A stretch of DNA of 64,000 bases from positions 4,030,001 to 4,094,000 of the forward strand of contig NZ_CP077290.1 of the NCBI RefSeq assembly GCF_019047785.1, written 5' to 3'. Position numbers and translations under genes: made by a program. This document shows positions 35,995 through 48,473 of the stretch, piece after piece; positions within the stretch are counted from its first letter, which is position 1, and each line of letters starts with the position of its first letter. Origin of the DNA: Enterobacter cancerogenus. Lineage in GTDB: Bacteria; Pseudomonadota; Gammaproteobacteria; Enterobacterales; Enterobacteriaceae. The notes beneath the pieces are model-generated. The model did not search any database, had not been told where the DNA came from, and worked only from the letters and a program-made list of their open reading frames with translations.

Positions 35995-38238
35995 ATGAAA
36001 ATTATCTCCTTTCTGAAGCACAATAAAGACCGCTGGTGGGCGCTTCCCCTCGTTTTGCCTCCCGTTTTGCTGCCGCTGCTCAGCATGTTTAACACTTATA
36101 CGCAGCTGAACGAAAGCGTTGTTGTGCTTTACTATTTTCCCCTCTCGTTCTTTCTGGCGATGATGGTGATTTTTGACCTGGCCGCGCTGCCGGGCATCGT
36201 TCTGTCCCTGTTTTATCGCTACTATCCCGCCGTTAGCCTGTTTGAAACCTGGGCGAGCGTGCTCCATTTTTTAGTCCCGGTCGTGCTGAGTTGGGGGGGA
36301 TACCGCGTGTTTGCGCCGAAACGCAACCGGGTTTCCTATGGCAACGTGTATCTGATGGCCCAGCGCCTGTTCTGGCAGGTGTTCTGCCCCTCCACGCTGT
36401 TTCTGCTGTTCTTCCAGTTTGCGGTCTATCTCGGGGTGTATGAAAGCCGCCAGAGCATGGCGGGTCTTAACCCGCTGAATATTCGCACGTTGATCAACTA
36501 TCAGGCGCTTCTGGTGAGCGGGCTGACCGCGGTTCCGTTCAGCTTTTTGCTGATTCGTATCATACGCAATCCGCATTACCTCAGAGGGTACATATCGCAA
36601 AGCCGCGCGCAAATTGACGGTAAAGTGATGGTGGCTGAGTTTGTGTTGTGGGCTGCGCTGCTGGGCGGATTACTTTCGCTGCTGCTAATGCCCATGAATG
36701 AGAACAGCACCATTTTCAGCACCAACTACACGCTGTCGCTGCTGATGCCGGTGATGCTCTGGGGCGCAATGCGCTTTGGCTATAAGCTGATGTCGGTGAT
36801 TTGGACCCCGGTCCTGCTGGTGTCGATCCACTATTTCTATCGCTATATTCCCGTAAACCAGGGGTATGACATCCAGCTGGCTATTACCTCGTCCAGCTAT
36901 CTGGTCTCCTCTTTTGTGGTGATTTACATGTCCATGCTGGCCACCCGCCAGCGGGCCATCAATATTCGTTCCCGCAGGCTGGCGCTTCTCGACCCGGTGG
37001 TTCACATGCCAAACCTGCGGGCGCTGTCCCGCGCGCTGAGTAAATCGCCCTGGTCCGCGCTCTGTTTATTGCGCATTCCTGAACTGGAGGTACTCGGGCA
37101 TAACTACGGGGTGCTGTTGCGGATCCAGTACAAACAGCAGCTGGCCGCGTGGATTAACCACGCTCTGCTGCCGGGGGAGTGTGTCTATACGCTGACCGGC
37201 TACGATCTGGCGATTCGTATGGGCACCGAATCTCACCAGGAACGCATCGTCGCGCTGGATGAGCGTATCAAACTGTTCCGCTTCATCTGGGATGGTATGC
37301 CGCTCCAGCCGCAGGTGGGCATAAGCTACTGCTACGTGCGTTCTCCGGTTAATCATCTTTATCTGCTGCTGGGGGAGCTCAGCATCATCGCCAATCTGTC
37401 GCTTTCAAGCCATCATCCTGAAAGCCTTCAGCAGCGCGGGGCTATGCACCTGCAGCGTAACCTGAAAGAGAAGGTCGCGATGATGAACCTGCTTCAGCGG
37501 GCGCTGGAAGAGGATAAGTTCACCCTGATGGTGCAGCGGGTCAGGGGCTTACGCGGGGATCACTATGATGAAGTGTTGCTGCGGATGTTGGACGAGCAGG
37601 GCGAGCTGATCTCTCCCGATCGCTTCCTGCCGGTTGCCCAGGAGTTTGGTCTGTCGTCTCGCGTGGACTTATGGGTGCTGGAGCGGACGCTGCAATTTTT
37701 AGCGGATTATCGCGACAGGCTACCCGCCCAGCGTTTTGCGATCAACCTTGCGCCGTCTACCGCGTGTCGCACGCAGTTCCCTCAGGAAGTGAAGCAGCTT
37801 CTGACGAAGTATGGCGTGGAGGCCTGGCAGCTGATCGTCGAGATCACCGAGTGCGGATGTTTCGGTAACGGATCAGAGCAGGCGACGCAGACGCTCAGCC
37901 AGCTGCAGGCCATGGGAGTGCGCATTGCGATCGATGATTTCGGCACCGGATATGCCAGCTATGCCCGCCTGAAAAGCGTGGATGCTGATATCCTCAAAAT
38001 CGATGGCAGTTTTATTCGCAATATCGTCAGCAACAGTCTGGATTACCAGATTGTGGCCTCGATTTGCCACCTGGCGCGCATGAAGAAAATGCTGGTAGTG
38101 GCGGAGTACGTCGAGACAGAAGAGATACGTAGCGCGGTTCACGCGCTAGGTATCGATTATGTGCAAGGTTACCTGATTGGTAAGCCGGTTGAGATGGCGT
38201 CTTTACTGGACGCTGAGGCGCTGCCCGCAACCGCGTAG
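35995..38238 (+). CDS. pdeF: c-di-GMP phosphodiesterase YfgF/PdeF
   Basis: The start at 35995 (MKIISFLKHNKDRWW) gives 747 residues, the E. coli length. The first about 330 residues are a polytopic membrane sensor of MASE1 style, next comes a degenerate GGDEF domain (LALLDPVVHMPNLRALSRAL, no GGDEF loop), then an EAL domain. In the EAL domain the signature reads EVLLRM instead of EALLR, but IDDFGTGYASYARLK, LKIDGSF, AEYVE and QGYLIGKP are intact, so activity is likely, as known for E. coli YfgF. An in-frame upstream ATG/GTG region is rejected because homology begins at 35995. Confidence 0.93.
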   Translation: MKIISFLKHNKDRWWALPLVLPPVLLPLLSMFNTYTQLNESVVVLYYFPLSFFLAMMVIFDLAALPGIVLSLFYRYYPAVSLFETWASVLHFLVPVVLSWGGYRVFAPKRNRVSYGNVYLMAQRLFWQVFCPSTLFLLFFQFAVYLGVYESRQSMAGLNPLNIRTLINYQALLVSGLTAVPFSFLLIRIIRNPHYLRGYISQSRAQIDGKVMVAEFVLWAALLGGLLSLLLMPMNENSTIFSTNYTLSLLMPVMLWGAMRFGYKLMSVIWTPVLLVSIHYFYRYIPVNQGYDIQLAITSSSYLVSSFVVIYMSMLATRQRAINIRSRRLALLDPVVHMPNLRALSRALSKSPWSALCLLRIPELEVLGHNYGVLLRIQYKQQLAAWINHALLPGECVYTLTGYDLAIRMGTESHQERIVALDERIKLFRFIWDGMPLQPQVGISYCYVRSPVNHLYLLLGELSIIANLSLSSHHPESLQQRGAMHLQRNLKEKVAMMNLLQRALEEDKFTLMVQRVRGLRGDHYDEVLLRMLDEQGELISPDRFLPVAQEFGLSSRVDLWVLERTLQFLADYRDRLPAQRFAINLAPSTACRTQFPQEVKQLLTKYGVEAWQLIVEITECGCFGNGSEQATQTLSQLQAMGVRIAIDDFGTGYASYARLKSVDADILKIDGSFIRNIVSNSLDYQIVASICHLARMKKMLVVAEYVETEEIRSAVHALGIDYVQGYLIGKPVEMASLLDAEALPATA

Positions 38239-38242
38239 GCCG

Positions 38243-39781
38243 CTATGCTGCGGCCTCGGCGCTCTCTTCTTCAATCTTCAACAGCCAGCCGGTGACCGCT
38301 TCCCAGTATTGCTGCTCTTTTTCCAGATCTAGCAGTACCAGCGCGTTCTGGCTAAACCAGCCGTGCGGGAAGCTCAGCGTCCAGTGATGATCGTCCGTTT
38401 TGAGCTTTAACGTCGGCGGGGTCGTGGTGGCCTGACGCTGGTTGTTAAGCAACACGCCAAGTCGCAGGAGCTGAATAAGCGGCAGAAACTGCTTTTTCTT
38501 GAACAACGTAAAGCGCGGCAGATCGTCGAGTTTGATCGCTTTGCGGTGATAGCGCACCAGCGTCGCCATCATGCTCTGCTGCTCCTGGTTAAAGCCCGGC
38601 AGATCGCTGTTTTGCAGAATGTACGCCGAATGACGGTGCATGCCGCTGTGGTTTATGTTCAGCCCCACCTCATGCAGCATGGCAGCCCATTTCAGCAGCG
38701 CTTCCAGCTGCGGATGTGCCAGCTTAGGATTCTGCTCGTGCCACTGCTCGTACATCTGAACCGTGGTTTCCAGCACGCGCTTTGCCTGCTCACGGTCGAT
38801 GTTGTACTGGTTCGCCAGGCTTTGCGCGGTACGGCTGCGAATGTCCTGATGACGGAAGCGGCCTTCCATTTCATACAGCACGCCCTCACGCAGCGCGCCG
38901 TCCGAGAGACGCAGCTCTTTGATCGCCAGCGCATCAAACACGCCGCACAGAATGGCGAGGCCAGGCACGAACACGGCTTGACGATCGTCGGACAGCCCCG
39001 GCAGGCTTAAGGCGTCAAAGCTTTTATATTTGAGCACCTCTTCGGTCAGCATCACCAGACGTTCAGGGGTAATAAAACCGTCTTTTTCGCCCAGCGCCAG
39101 CAGCACCTCATGTGCGGCCTTGATCGAACCCGAGGCACCCAGCGCCACGTTCCAGCCCTGAATACGGTACTGCCAGGCCAGATTTTCCAGTTTTTGTACC
39201 GCAGCCATGCGCGCGCGCTGGAAATTCTCGCGGGTGATGGTTCCGCCCGGGAAGTACATCTGCGCGAAGCTGACGCAGCCCATGCGGCGGCTCTCCACCA
39301 GACGCGGCTCGAAGTCTTCACCAATCACCAGTTCCGTGGAACCCCCGCCGATATCAATCACCAGCTTGCGGCCTTTTTCCGGCTGCGTGTGCTCCACGCC
39401 CATGAAAATCAGGCGCGCTTCCTCGTTACCCGAGATGATCTCAATCGGATAGGGGATGACCTTTTCCGCACGTTTAAGAAACTCCGGCGCATTCAGCGCC
39501 TGGCGCAGGGTGTGTGTGCCCACGATGCAGACGCTGGAGGGCGAGAAGCCCTGCAGACGTTCGGCAAACAGCGACAGGCAGTTTAAGCCACGCTCCATGG
39601 CTTCTTCGCTCAGCATGCTGTTTGCATCCAGACCGTCGGCCAGGTGCACGCGCTGCTTCAGACGGCCAATGATCTGCATCGCGCCATCCACCTCACGGGC
39701 GATGACCATGTGGAAACTGTTAGAACCAAGATCGACCGCAGCGAACTCCTGCGGGCGTGGTGTCTTATCATTTATCGGCAT
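38243..39781 (-). CDS. ppx: Exopolyphosphatase
   Basis: The 512-residue protein (E. coli 513) has the ASKHA phosphate loops [13 protein letters not shown] and [14 protein letters not shown], plus a helical C-terminal HD-like domain ([21 protein letters not shown]). It removes terminal phosphates from long-chain polyphosphate and also acts on pppGpp. It follows ppk by three bases in the usual ppk-ppx operon. Confidence 0.98.
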   Translation of the reverse strand: MPINDKTPRPQEFAAVDLGSNSFHMVIAREVDGAMQIIGRLKQRVHLADGLDANSMLSEEAMERGLNCLSLFAERLQGFSPSSVCIVGTHTLRQALNAPEFLKRAEKVIPYPIEIISGNEEARLIFMGVEHTQPEKGRKLVIDIGGGSTELVIGEDFEPRLVESRRMGCVSFAQMYFPGGTITRENFQRARMAAVQKLENLAWQYRIQGWNVALGASGSIKAAHEVLLALGEKDGFITPERLVMLTEEVLKYKSFDALSLPGLSDDRQAVFVPGLAILCGVFDALAIKELRLSDGALREGVLYEMEGRFRHQDIRSRTAQSLANQYNIDREQAKRVLETTVQMYEQWHEQNPKLAHPQLEALLKWAAMLHEVGLNINHSGMHRHSAYILQNSDLPGFNQEQQSMMATLVRYHRKAIKLDDLPRFTLFKKKQFLPLIQLLRLGVLLNNQRQATTTPPTLKLKTDDHHWTLSFPHGWFSQNALVLLDLEKEQQYWEAVTGWLLKIEEESAEAAA

Positions 39782-39784
39782 AGG

Positions 39785-41845
39785 TTAATCGGGTTGCTCG
39801 AGTGATTTGATATAGTCGTAAATCGCCAGTTGGGACCGCACTTTACGGCGGTTGCCGCGCGGAACATAGCGGTTACTCAGTTCTTTATCGATATAGCGTG
39901 CTTTCACCGTATCGCTAAACAAAATCTCGATGATGTCGAGGATCTGCTGCTTCAGACGTGGGTCAAGCAGCGGGGCCGCAACTTCAATTCGATAATCAAT
40001 ATTGCGCGTCATCCAGTCCGCAGAGGAGAGATACACCTGCTTATCGCCTGCGTTATCGAAAATATAGACCCGATCGTGTTCCAGATAGCGGTCAACGATG
40101 CTGATGACGCGAATATTATCGCTGATACCTTCCAGCTCCGGGATCAGAGAACACATGCCGCGGATCAGCAGGTTCACCGGCACGCCTGAACCGGAGGCGG
40201 CGTAAAGACGATCCACCAGGCCTTTATCGACCAGGTTGTTGAGCTTCAGCGTAATGCCGGACGACAGCCCTTTCTGCGCGTTGGCGATCTCTTTATCGAT
40301 CATATCGTACAGCAGGCGGCGCGAGTTCTGCGGTGAAACCAGCAGATAGTCGAAGCTCACCGGACGGTACGGGTTCTCAATAAAGTTGAACACCCGGCGC
40401 ACCTCGTTGGTGATGCGCGCATCGGCGGTCAGCAGCGAGTAGTCGGTATAAATTCGCGCGGTTTTCTCGTTAAAGTTTCCGGTACCGATGTGAGCATAAC
40501 GCACCACGTCGTCTCCCTCTTTACGGGAGATAAGGAATAGCTTGGCGTGAATTTTCAGTCCCGGCGCGGAGAAAATTACGTGCACGCCCGCTTCGGTCAG
40601 GCGGCGCGCCCAGTGGATATTTGCTTCTTCGTCGAAACGCGCCTGCAGTTCCACCACCACGGTCACTTTCTTGCCGTTGTGCGCGGCGTGGATCATCGCG
40701 TCGATGATGCGGGAATCTTTCGCCACGCGGTAGATGTTGATTTTGATCGCCAGCACGTTCGGGTCAAACGACGCCTGACGCAGCAACTCCAGCACATGCT
40801 CGAAGGTGTGGTACGGGTAGTACAGCAGCACGTCGCGCTCGCGAATGGCGTCAAACCCGTTGCGGAACTTATCGAACCAGATGTGGCGCAGGCGGGGCAG
40901 CGGTTTATTCACCAGATTGGCCTTGCCGACGTTCGGGAAGCCAATAAAGTCTTTAAAGTTGTGATAACGCCCGCCGGGGATAATGGAGTCGTAGCGGGAG
41001 ATGGTCAGCTTATCGCGCAGCATTTCGACCATCGCGTCCGGCATATCGCGCTGATAGACAAAGCGCACCGGCTCGGCCGTCAGACGCTGCTTCAGGCTTG
41101 AAGACATCAGCTCCATCAGGCTGGCTTCCATCTCGTGCACCAGGTCATATTCGGCGTCACGGGTCATCTTCATCGAGTAGGCGTTTAACGCATCGTAATC
41201 GAAGAAGCCTTTGAAGATATCATCCAGACAGTAGCGCAGGATGTTGTCCAGCAGGATCATCGGCTTGCGGCGGCGCGGGGTTTCCGGCGGCAGGTTGACA
41301 AAGCGCGGCACTTTGTCGGACGGAATTTCCAGCAGCGCGTAGCTGATGTTGTCGCCACGAATGATCTCCACCGCCAGATAGGTGTAATCGTCTTTCAGGA
41401 ACTGCACCAGATCCGTTTCGCGATTGATCAGAATCGGGGTGATGTGCTGGCGCAGATAATGTTTGAAATAGTGACGAAGCCAGCTCTGCTGGTTGACGGA
41501 AAGCTGGCGTTCGTTGATCAGGAAAATTTGATTGCGGGCCATTTCCAGCAGCAGCTCGTTGTAAAGGCCATCAAATTCCTGATCGGCTTTCATCACGCGA
41601 GACTGTATTTTGCCAAGCAGATGGCGCGAGTGCGAGTTTAAACCCTGTTCTTCACTGATGATGATGCGGCGTTTAAGCTCGGCAAAGCGGACTTTATAAA
41701 ATTCATCCAGGTTATTGGAATAAATACCCAGGAAACGCATACGCTCAATCAGCGGGTTACTTTTATCCGCCGCTTCCTGAAGCACGCGCTCGTTGAAGGC
41801 TAACCAACTCAGCTCTTTCTCAATGTATAACTTTTCCTGACCCAT
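39785..41845 (-). CDS. ppk: Polyphosphate kinase 1
   Basis: The 686-residue enzyme (E. coli 688) makes inorganic polyphosphate from ATP at the membrane. Catalytic regions of the phospholipase-D-like fold are visible: [28 protein letters not shown] (the HxK histidine that is phosphorylated) and [12 protein letters not shown]. It is the first gene of ppk-ppx. Confidence 0.98.
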   Translation of the reverse strand: MGQEKLYIEKELSWLAFNERVLQEAADKSNPLIERMRFLGIYSNNLDEFYKVRFAELKRRIIISEEQGLNSHSRHLLGKIQSRVMKADQEFDGLYNELLLEMARNQIFLINERQLSVNQQSWLRHYFKHYLRQHITPILINRETDLVQFLKDDYTYLAVEIIRGDNISYALLEIPSDKVPRFVNLPPETPRRRKPMILLDNILRYCLDDIFKGFFDYDALNAYSMKMTRDAEYDLVHEMEASLMELMSSSLKQRLTAEPVRFVYQRDMPDAMVEMLRDKLTISRYDSIIPGGRYHNFKDFIGFPNVGKANLVNKPLPRLRHIWFDKFRNGFDAIRERDVLLYYPYHTFEHVLELLRQASFDPNVLAIKINIYRVAKDSRIIDAMIHAAHNGKKVTVVVELQARFDEEANIHWARRLTEAGVHVIFSAPGLKIHAKLFLISRKEGDDVVRYAHIGTGNFNEKTARIYTDYSLLTADARITNEVRRVFNFIENPYRPVSFDYLLVSPQNSRRLLYDMIDKEIANAQKGLSSGITLKLNNLVDKGLVDRLYAASGSGVPVNLLIRGMCSLIPELEGISDNIRVISIVDRYLEHDRVYIFDNAGDKQVYLSSADWMTRNIDYRIEVAAPLLDPRLKQQILDIIEILFSDTVKARYIDKELSNRYVPRGNRRKVRSQLAIYDYIKSLEQPD

Positions 41846-42049
41846 TACAGCTCACACTCCAGTTCATTCACAGGACGTGGTAAATCCGTCTCGTCCTTAT
41901 TATGGCGAGCATTTCCACGATATGTCCAACAGTGCCAGAAAAGTATGACAGTTATTTTTTTTGTTGGGGATTTTAGAGGGTTGGAGAAGGAAGTATCGGG
42001 TAATGCACTCTGTAGGTCGGGTAAGCGTAGCGCCACCCGACATAACAAA
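41846..42049 (-). promoter_or_regulatory. ppk promoter region
   Basis: On the minus strand a -35 TGGACA (41923-41928) and -10 CATAAT (41899-41904), spaced 18 bp, form a good sigma-70 promoter. Upstream, CTGTCAT and CTGGCAC (41951-41932) resemble two Pho-box half-sites, but with a 6-bp instead of a 4-bp spacer, so PhoB control is only suggested. A REP element occupies 42011-42043. Confidence 0.5.
42011..42043. repeat. REP element between ppk and purN
   Basis: A REP-type hairpin with arms GTCGGGT (42016-42022) and ACCCGAC (42035-42041) and core AAGCGTAGCGCC. The same core recurs at 45425-45493, 48444-48473 and 56265-56336. Confidence 0.8.
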
Positions 42050-45422
<3,373 letters not shown>

Positions 45423-45424
45423 CA

Positions 45425-45493
45425 GCCGGGTGGCGCTAACGCTTACCCGACCTACACTACACGTAGGCCCGCGTAAGCGTAGCGCCACCGGGC
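45425..45493. repeat. BIME (two inverted REP units) after the GH1 gene
   Basis: Two REP units in opposite orientation (45425-45455 and 45463-45493) contain the cores GTGGCGCTAACGCTTACCC and GCGTAAGCGTAGCGCCACC and can fold into one long hairpin. Confidence 0.85.
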
Positions 45494-45506
45494 AGCACCT
45501 CGCACT

Positions 45507-45535
45507 AAAGCCGGAGCTTGCCTCCGGCTTTTTTG
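45507..45535 (+). terminator. Intrinsic terminator after the GH1 gene
   Basis: A 10-bp stem AAAGCCGGAG (45507-45516) / CTCCGGCTTT (45522-45531) ends in a T-tract. Confidence 0.88.
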
Positions 45536-45567
45536 TTTTTGATTGATATATGTCAAGCAAGATGGGT

Positions 45568-45610
45568 ATGGCACAATCCGAAAAAAGCGGTATAATCCCG
45601 CGATTTTTTT
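45568..45610 (+). promoter_or_regulatory. upp promoter with UTP-sensitive T-tract start
   Basis: The -35 ATGGCA (45568-45573) and -10 TATAAT (45591-45596) are spaced 17 bp. The expected transcript start is GATTTTTTTG at 45602, with seven Ts (45604-45610). In E. coli the equivalent GA-plus-T-tract of upp causes reiterative addition of U at high UTP and so lowers expression. The sequence here keeps that design. Confidence 0.75.
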
Positions 45611-45638
45611 GCGGATGCCGCCTCAGAGGAGAAAGAGA

Positions 45639-46265
45639 ATGAAGATTGTGGAAGTGAAACACCCGCTCGTTAAACACAAGTTGGGCCTGATGCGTGAGCA
45701 TGACATCAGCACGAAGCGTTTTCGCGAACTGGCTTCTGAAGTGGGCAGCCTGCTGACCTACGAAGCGACCTCTGACCTGGAAACGGAAAAAGTGACCATC
45801 GAAGGCTGGAACGGTCCGGTACAGGTTGAGCAAATCAAAGGCAAAAAAATTACCGTTGTGCCGATCCTGCGTGCCGGTCTGGGCATGATGGAAGGCGTGC
45901 TGGAGCACGTCCCAAGCGCGCGTATCAGCGTAGTGGGTGTCTACCGCGATGAAGAGACGCTGGAGCCGGTTCCGTACTTCCAGAAGCTGGTCTCTAACAT
46001 TGACGAGCGTATGGCGCTGGTGGTTGACCCTATGCTGGCGACCGGCGGTTCCATGATCGCCACCATCGACCTGCTGAAAAAAGCAGGCTGCAGCAGCATT
46101 AAGGTGCTGGTACTGGTTGCCGCGCCGGAAGGTATCGCGGCGCTGGAAAAAGCCCACCCGGACGTTGAGCTGTACACCGCCTCAATCGACCAGGGGCTTA
46201 ACGAGCACGGGTACATCATCCCGGGGCTTGGCGATGCCGGCGACAAAATCTTTGGTACCAAATAA
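45639..46265 (+). CDS. upp: Uracil phosphoribosyltransferase
   Basis: The 208-residue enzyme makes UMP from uracil and PRPP. The PRPP loop [15 protein letters not shown] and the uracil-binding C-terminal segment [14 protein letters not shown] are visible. The start at 45639 ([11 protein letters not shown]) follows AGAGGAGAAAGAG. It is followed by a terminator and uraA, its salvage partner. Confidence 0.98.
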   Translation: MKIVEVKHPLVKHKLGLMREHDISTKRFRELASEVGSLLTYEATSDLETEKVTIEGWNGPVQVEQIKGKKITVVPILRAGLGMMEGVLEHVPSARISVVGVYRDEETLEPVPYFQKLVSNIDERMALVVDPMLATGGSMIATIDLLKKAGCSSIKVLVLVAAPEGIAALEKAHPDVELYTASIDQGLNEHGYIIPGLGDAGDKIFGTK

Positions 46266-46278
46266 TCGAATAACGATA

Positions 46279-46310
46279 AAAAAGCCGACTTTGATAGTCG
46301 GCTTTTTTTT
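46279..46310 (+). terminator. Intrinsic terminator between upp and uraA
   Basis: The stem AAAAAGCCGAC / GTCGGCTTTTT with loop TTTGATA ends in eight Ts. Partial read-through would give the upp-uraA transcript. Confidence 0.85.
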
Positions 46311-46349
46311 GAATAAAAACACCCACAACACTGTTCAGAGGAAAACACT

Positions 46350-47639
46350 ATGACGCGCCGTACTATCGGGGTGAGTGAAAGACCGCCGCTTTTACAGACT
46401 ATCCCGCTTAGTTTGCAGCATCTGTTCGCCATGTTTGGCGCAACCGTGCTGGTGCCTATGATTTTTCATATTAACCCGGCCACCGTGCTGCTTTTCAACG
46501 GCGTGGGAACGCTGCTGTATCTCTTCATCTGTAAGGGGAAGATCCCGGCGTATCTGGGGTCGAGCTTTGCCTTTATCTCCCCGGTGCTGCTGCTGTTGCC
46601 GTTGGGCTATGAGGTGGCGCTCGGCGGTTTTATCATGTGCGGCGTGCTGTTCTGTCTGGTCTCTTTCATCGTCAAGAAAGCCGGTACGGGCTGGCTGGAT
46701 GTGATGTTCCCGCCTGCGGCGATGGGCGCAATCGTTGCCGTCATTGGCCTTGAGCTGGCGCGAGTGGCGGCAAACATGGCGGGGCTGCTGCCTGCCGACG
46801 GCCAGTCACCGAACTCGAAAGCCATTATCATCTCGCTGGTGACGCTGGGCGTTACGGTGTTTGGCTCCGTGTTGTTCCGCGGTTTTCTGGCGATTATCCC
46901 GATCCTGATTGGCGTGCTGGCAGGCTACGCGCTCTCCTTCGCCATGGGTATCGTCAATACCGACCTGATTGCTAACGCGCACTGGTTCGCACTGCCTACC
47001 TTCTATACCCCACGCTTCGAATGGTTTGCGATTTTGACGATTCTGCCAGCCGCGCTGGTGGTTATCGCGGAACACGTAGGTCACCTGGTGGTCACGGCGA
47101 ACATCGTGAAGCGCGACCTGATCCGCGACCCGGGTCTGCACCGGTCGATGTTTGCCAACGGTCTCTCGACCATTATCTCCGGCTTCTTCGGCTCAACGCC
47201 GAACACCACCTACGGCGAGAATATCGGCGTAATGGCCATCACGCGCGTCTACAGTACGTGGGTTATTGGCGGTGCCGCAATCATTGCTATTCTGCTCTCC
47301 TGCGTGGGCAAACTGGCTGCGTCGATTCAGGCCATCCCGGAGCCGGTGATGGGCGGCGTTTCTCTGCTGCTGTACGGGGTGATCGGTGCGTCCGGTATTC
47401 GCGTGCTGATTGAATCCAAAGTGGACTACAACAAAGCGCAAAACCTGATCCTCACCTCCGTGATCCTGATTATTGGCGTGAGCGGCGCGACGGTACACAT
47501 TGGTGCGGCAGAGCTGAAAGGCATGGCGCTGGCGACCATCGTCGGGATTGCCCTGAGCCTGATCTTCAAGCTGATCTCCATCGTTCGTCCGGAAGAAGAA
47601 GTCCTGGATGCGGATGAGGGCGAGAAAACGTCTCATTGA
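46350..47639 (+). CDS. uraA: Uracil:proton symporter
   Basis: The 429-residue nucleobase:cation symporter-2 protein has about 14 membrane segments and the family regions QHLFAMFGATVLVP, AEHVGHLVVTANI (with the proton/uracil-coupling Glu) and FFGSTPNTTYGENIGVMAIT. It imports uracil for Upp. It lies 84 bp after upp. Confidence 0.98.
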   Translation: MTRRTIGVSERPPLLQTIPLSLQHLFAMFGATVLVPMIFHINPATVLLFNGVGTLLYLFICKGKIPAYLGSSFAFISPVLLLLPLGYEVALGGFIMCGVLFCLVSFIVKKAGTGWLDVMFPPAAMGAIVAVIGLELARVAANMAGLLPADGQSPNSKAIIISLVTLGVTVFGSVLFRGFLAIIPILIGVLAGYALSFAMGIVNTDLIANAHWFALPTFYTPRFEWFAILTILPAALVVIAEHVGHLVVTANIVKRDLIRDPGLHRSMFANGLSTIISGFFGSTPNTTYGENIGVMAITRVYSTWVIGGAAIIAILLSCVGKLAASIQAIPEPVMGGVSLLLYGVIGASGIRVLIESKVDYNKAQNLILTSVILIIGVSGATVHIGAAELKGMALATIVGIALSLIFKLISIVRPEEEVLDADEGEKTSH

Positions 47640-47645
47640 TCGTTA

Positions 47646-47676
47646 AACCGGGTGGGCGATCCGCCCGGTTCTCTCC
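47646..47676 (+). terminator. Probable terminator of uraA
   Basis: A 10-bp stem with one G-U pair, AACCGGGTGG (47646-47655) / CCGCCCGGTT (47661-47670), is followed by CTCTCCTT, a weak T-tract. Confidence 0.55.
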
Positions 47677-47734
47677 TTGCGGGTTCCGTGATAAACTCGT
47701 TGCCGATTTTATGTGATATCTGGTTGAGGTATTT

Positions 47735-48436
47735 CTGAACGGACCGGCACAGCTCTCTCTGCCACTCTATCTCCCTGACGACGAAACTTTCGCGAGTTTC
47801 TGGCCGGGTGATAACCCCTCTTTACTGGCTGCACTGCAAAACGTGCTGCGTCAGGATCACAGCGGATACATCTATATCTGGTCACGCGAAGGCGCGGGGC
47901 GCAGCCATCTGTTGCACGCCGCCTGTGCGGAGCTTTCTGCGCGAGGTGATGCAGTAGGCTATGTGCCGCTGGATAAACGCACCTGGTTTGTGCCTGAAGT
48001 GCTGGAGGGAATGGAACATCTCTCGTTAGTCTGCATCGATAATATCGAGTGCGTGGCGGGGGATGAGCCGTGGGAAATGGCGATCTTCAATCTTTATAAC
48101 CGCATACTCGAGTCGGGCAAAACCCGGCTGCTGATTACCGGCGACAGGCCGCCGCGCCAGCTTAACCTGGGGCTGCCGGATCTGGCATCCCGCCTGGACT
48201 GGGGGCAAATCTACAAGCTGCAGCCGCTGTCTGATGAAGATAAACTTCAGGCGCTACAGCTCCGTTCACGGCTGCGCGGCTTTGAGCTGCCGGAAGACGT
48301 CGGTCGCTTCCTCCTGAAGCGACTCGATCGTGAGATGCGCACTCTTTTCGATACCCTGGATCAGCTCGATCGCGCCTCTATTACCGCCCAGCGTAAGCTG
48401 ACCATTCCGTTTGTGAAAGATATACTCAAGCTTTGA
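47735..48436 (+). CDS. hda: DnaA regulatory inactivator Hda, CTG start
   Basis: Starting with CTG at 47735 the product is 233 residues, exactly the E. coli length, and begins (M)[21 protein letters not shown], which includes the clamp-binding motif QLSLPL. No ATG or GTG lies in frame between the upstream stop (47714) and this CTG, and TGAGG precedes it. The E. coli gene is known to start with CUG. The AAA+ domain has [12 protein letters not shown] (a Walker A variant), CIDNIE (Walker B) and the arginine-finger region LASRLDWG. With the sliding clamp, Hda stimulates ATP hydrolysis on DnaA and limits re-initiation. An internal GTG at 47843 would lose the clamp motif. Confidence 0.95.
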   Translation: MNGPAQLSLPLYLPDDETFASFWPGDNPSLLAALQNVLRQDHSGYIYIWSREGAGRSHLLHAACAELSARGDAVGYVPLDKRTWFVPEVLEGMEHLSLVCIDNIECVAGDEPWEMAIFNLYNRILESGKTRLLITGDRPPRQLNLGLPDLASRLDWGQIYKLQPLSDEDKLQALQLRSRLRGFELPEDVGRFLLKRLDREMRTLFDTLDQLDRASITAQRKLTIPFVKDILKL

Positions 48437-48443
48437 GTTTTTT

Positions 48444-48473
48444 GCCGGCCCGGTAAGCGCAGCGCCACCGGGC
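48444..48473. repeat. REP element between hda and the aminopeptidase gene
   Basis: A REP hairpin with arms GCCCGGT (48448-48454) and ACCGGGC (48467-48473) lies exactly between two convergent genes and ends one base before the stop of the aminopeptidase gene. Confidence 0.8.

Noticed and set aside
41932..41951. Pho box for ppk
   Set aside because: The two half-sites are present but the 6-bp spacer is wrong for PhoB; kept only as a remark in the promoter entry.
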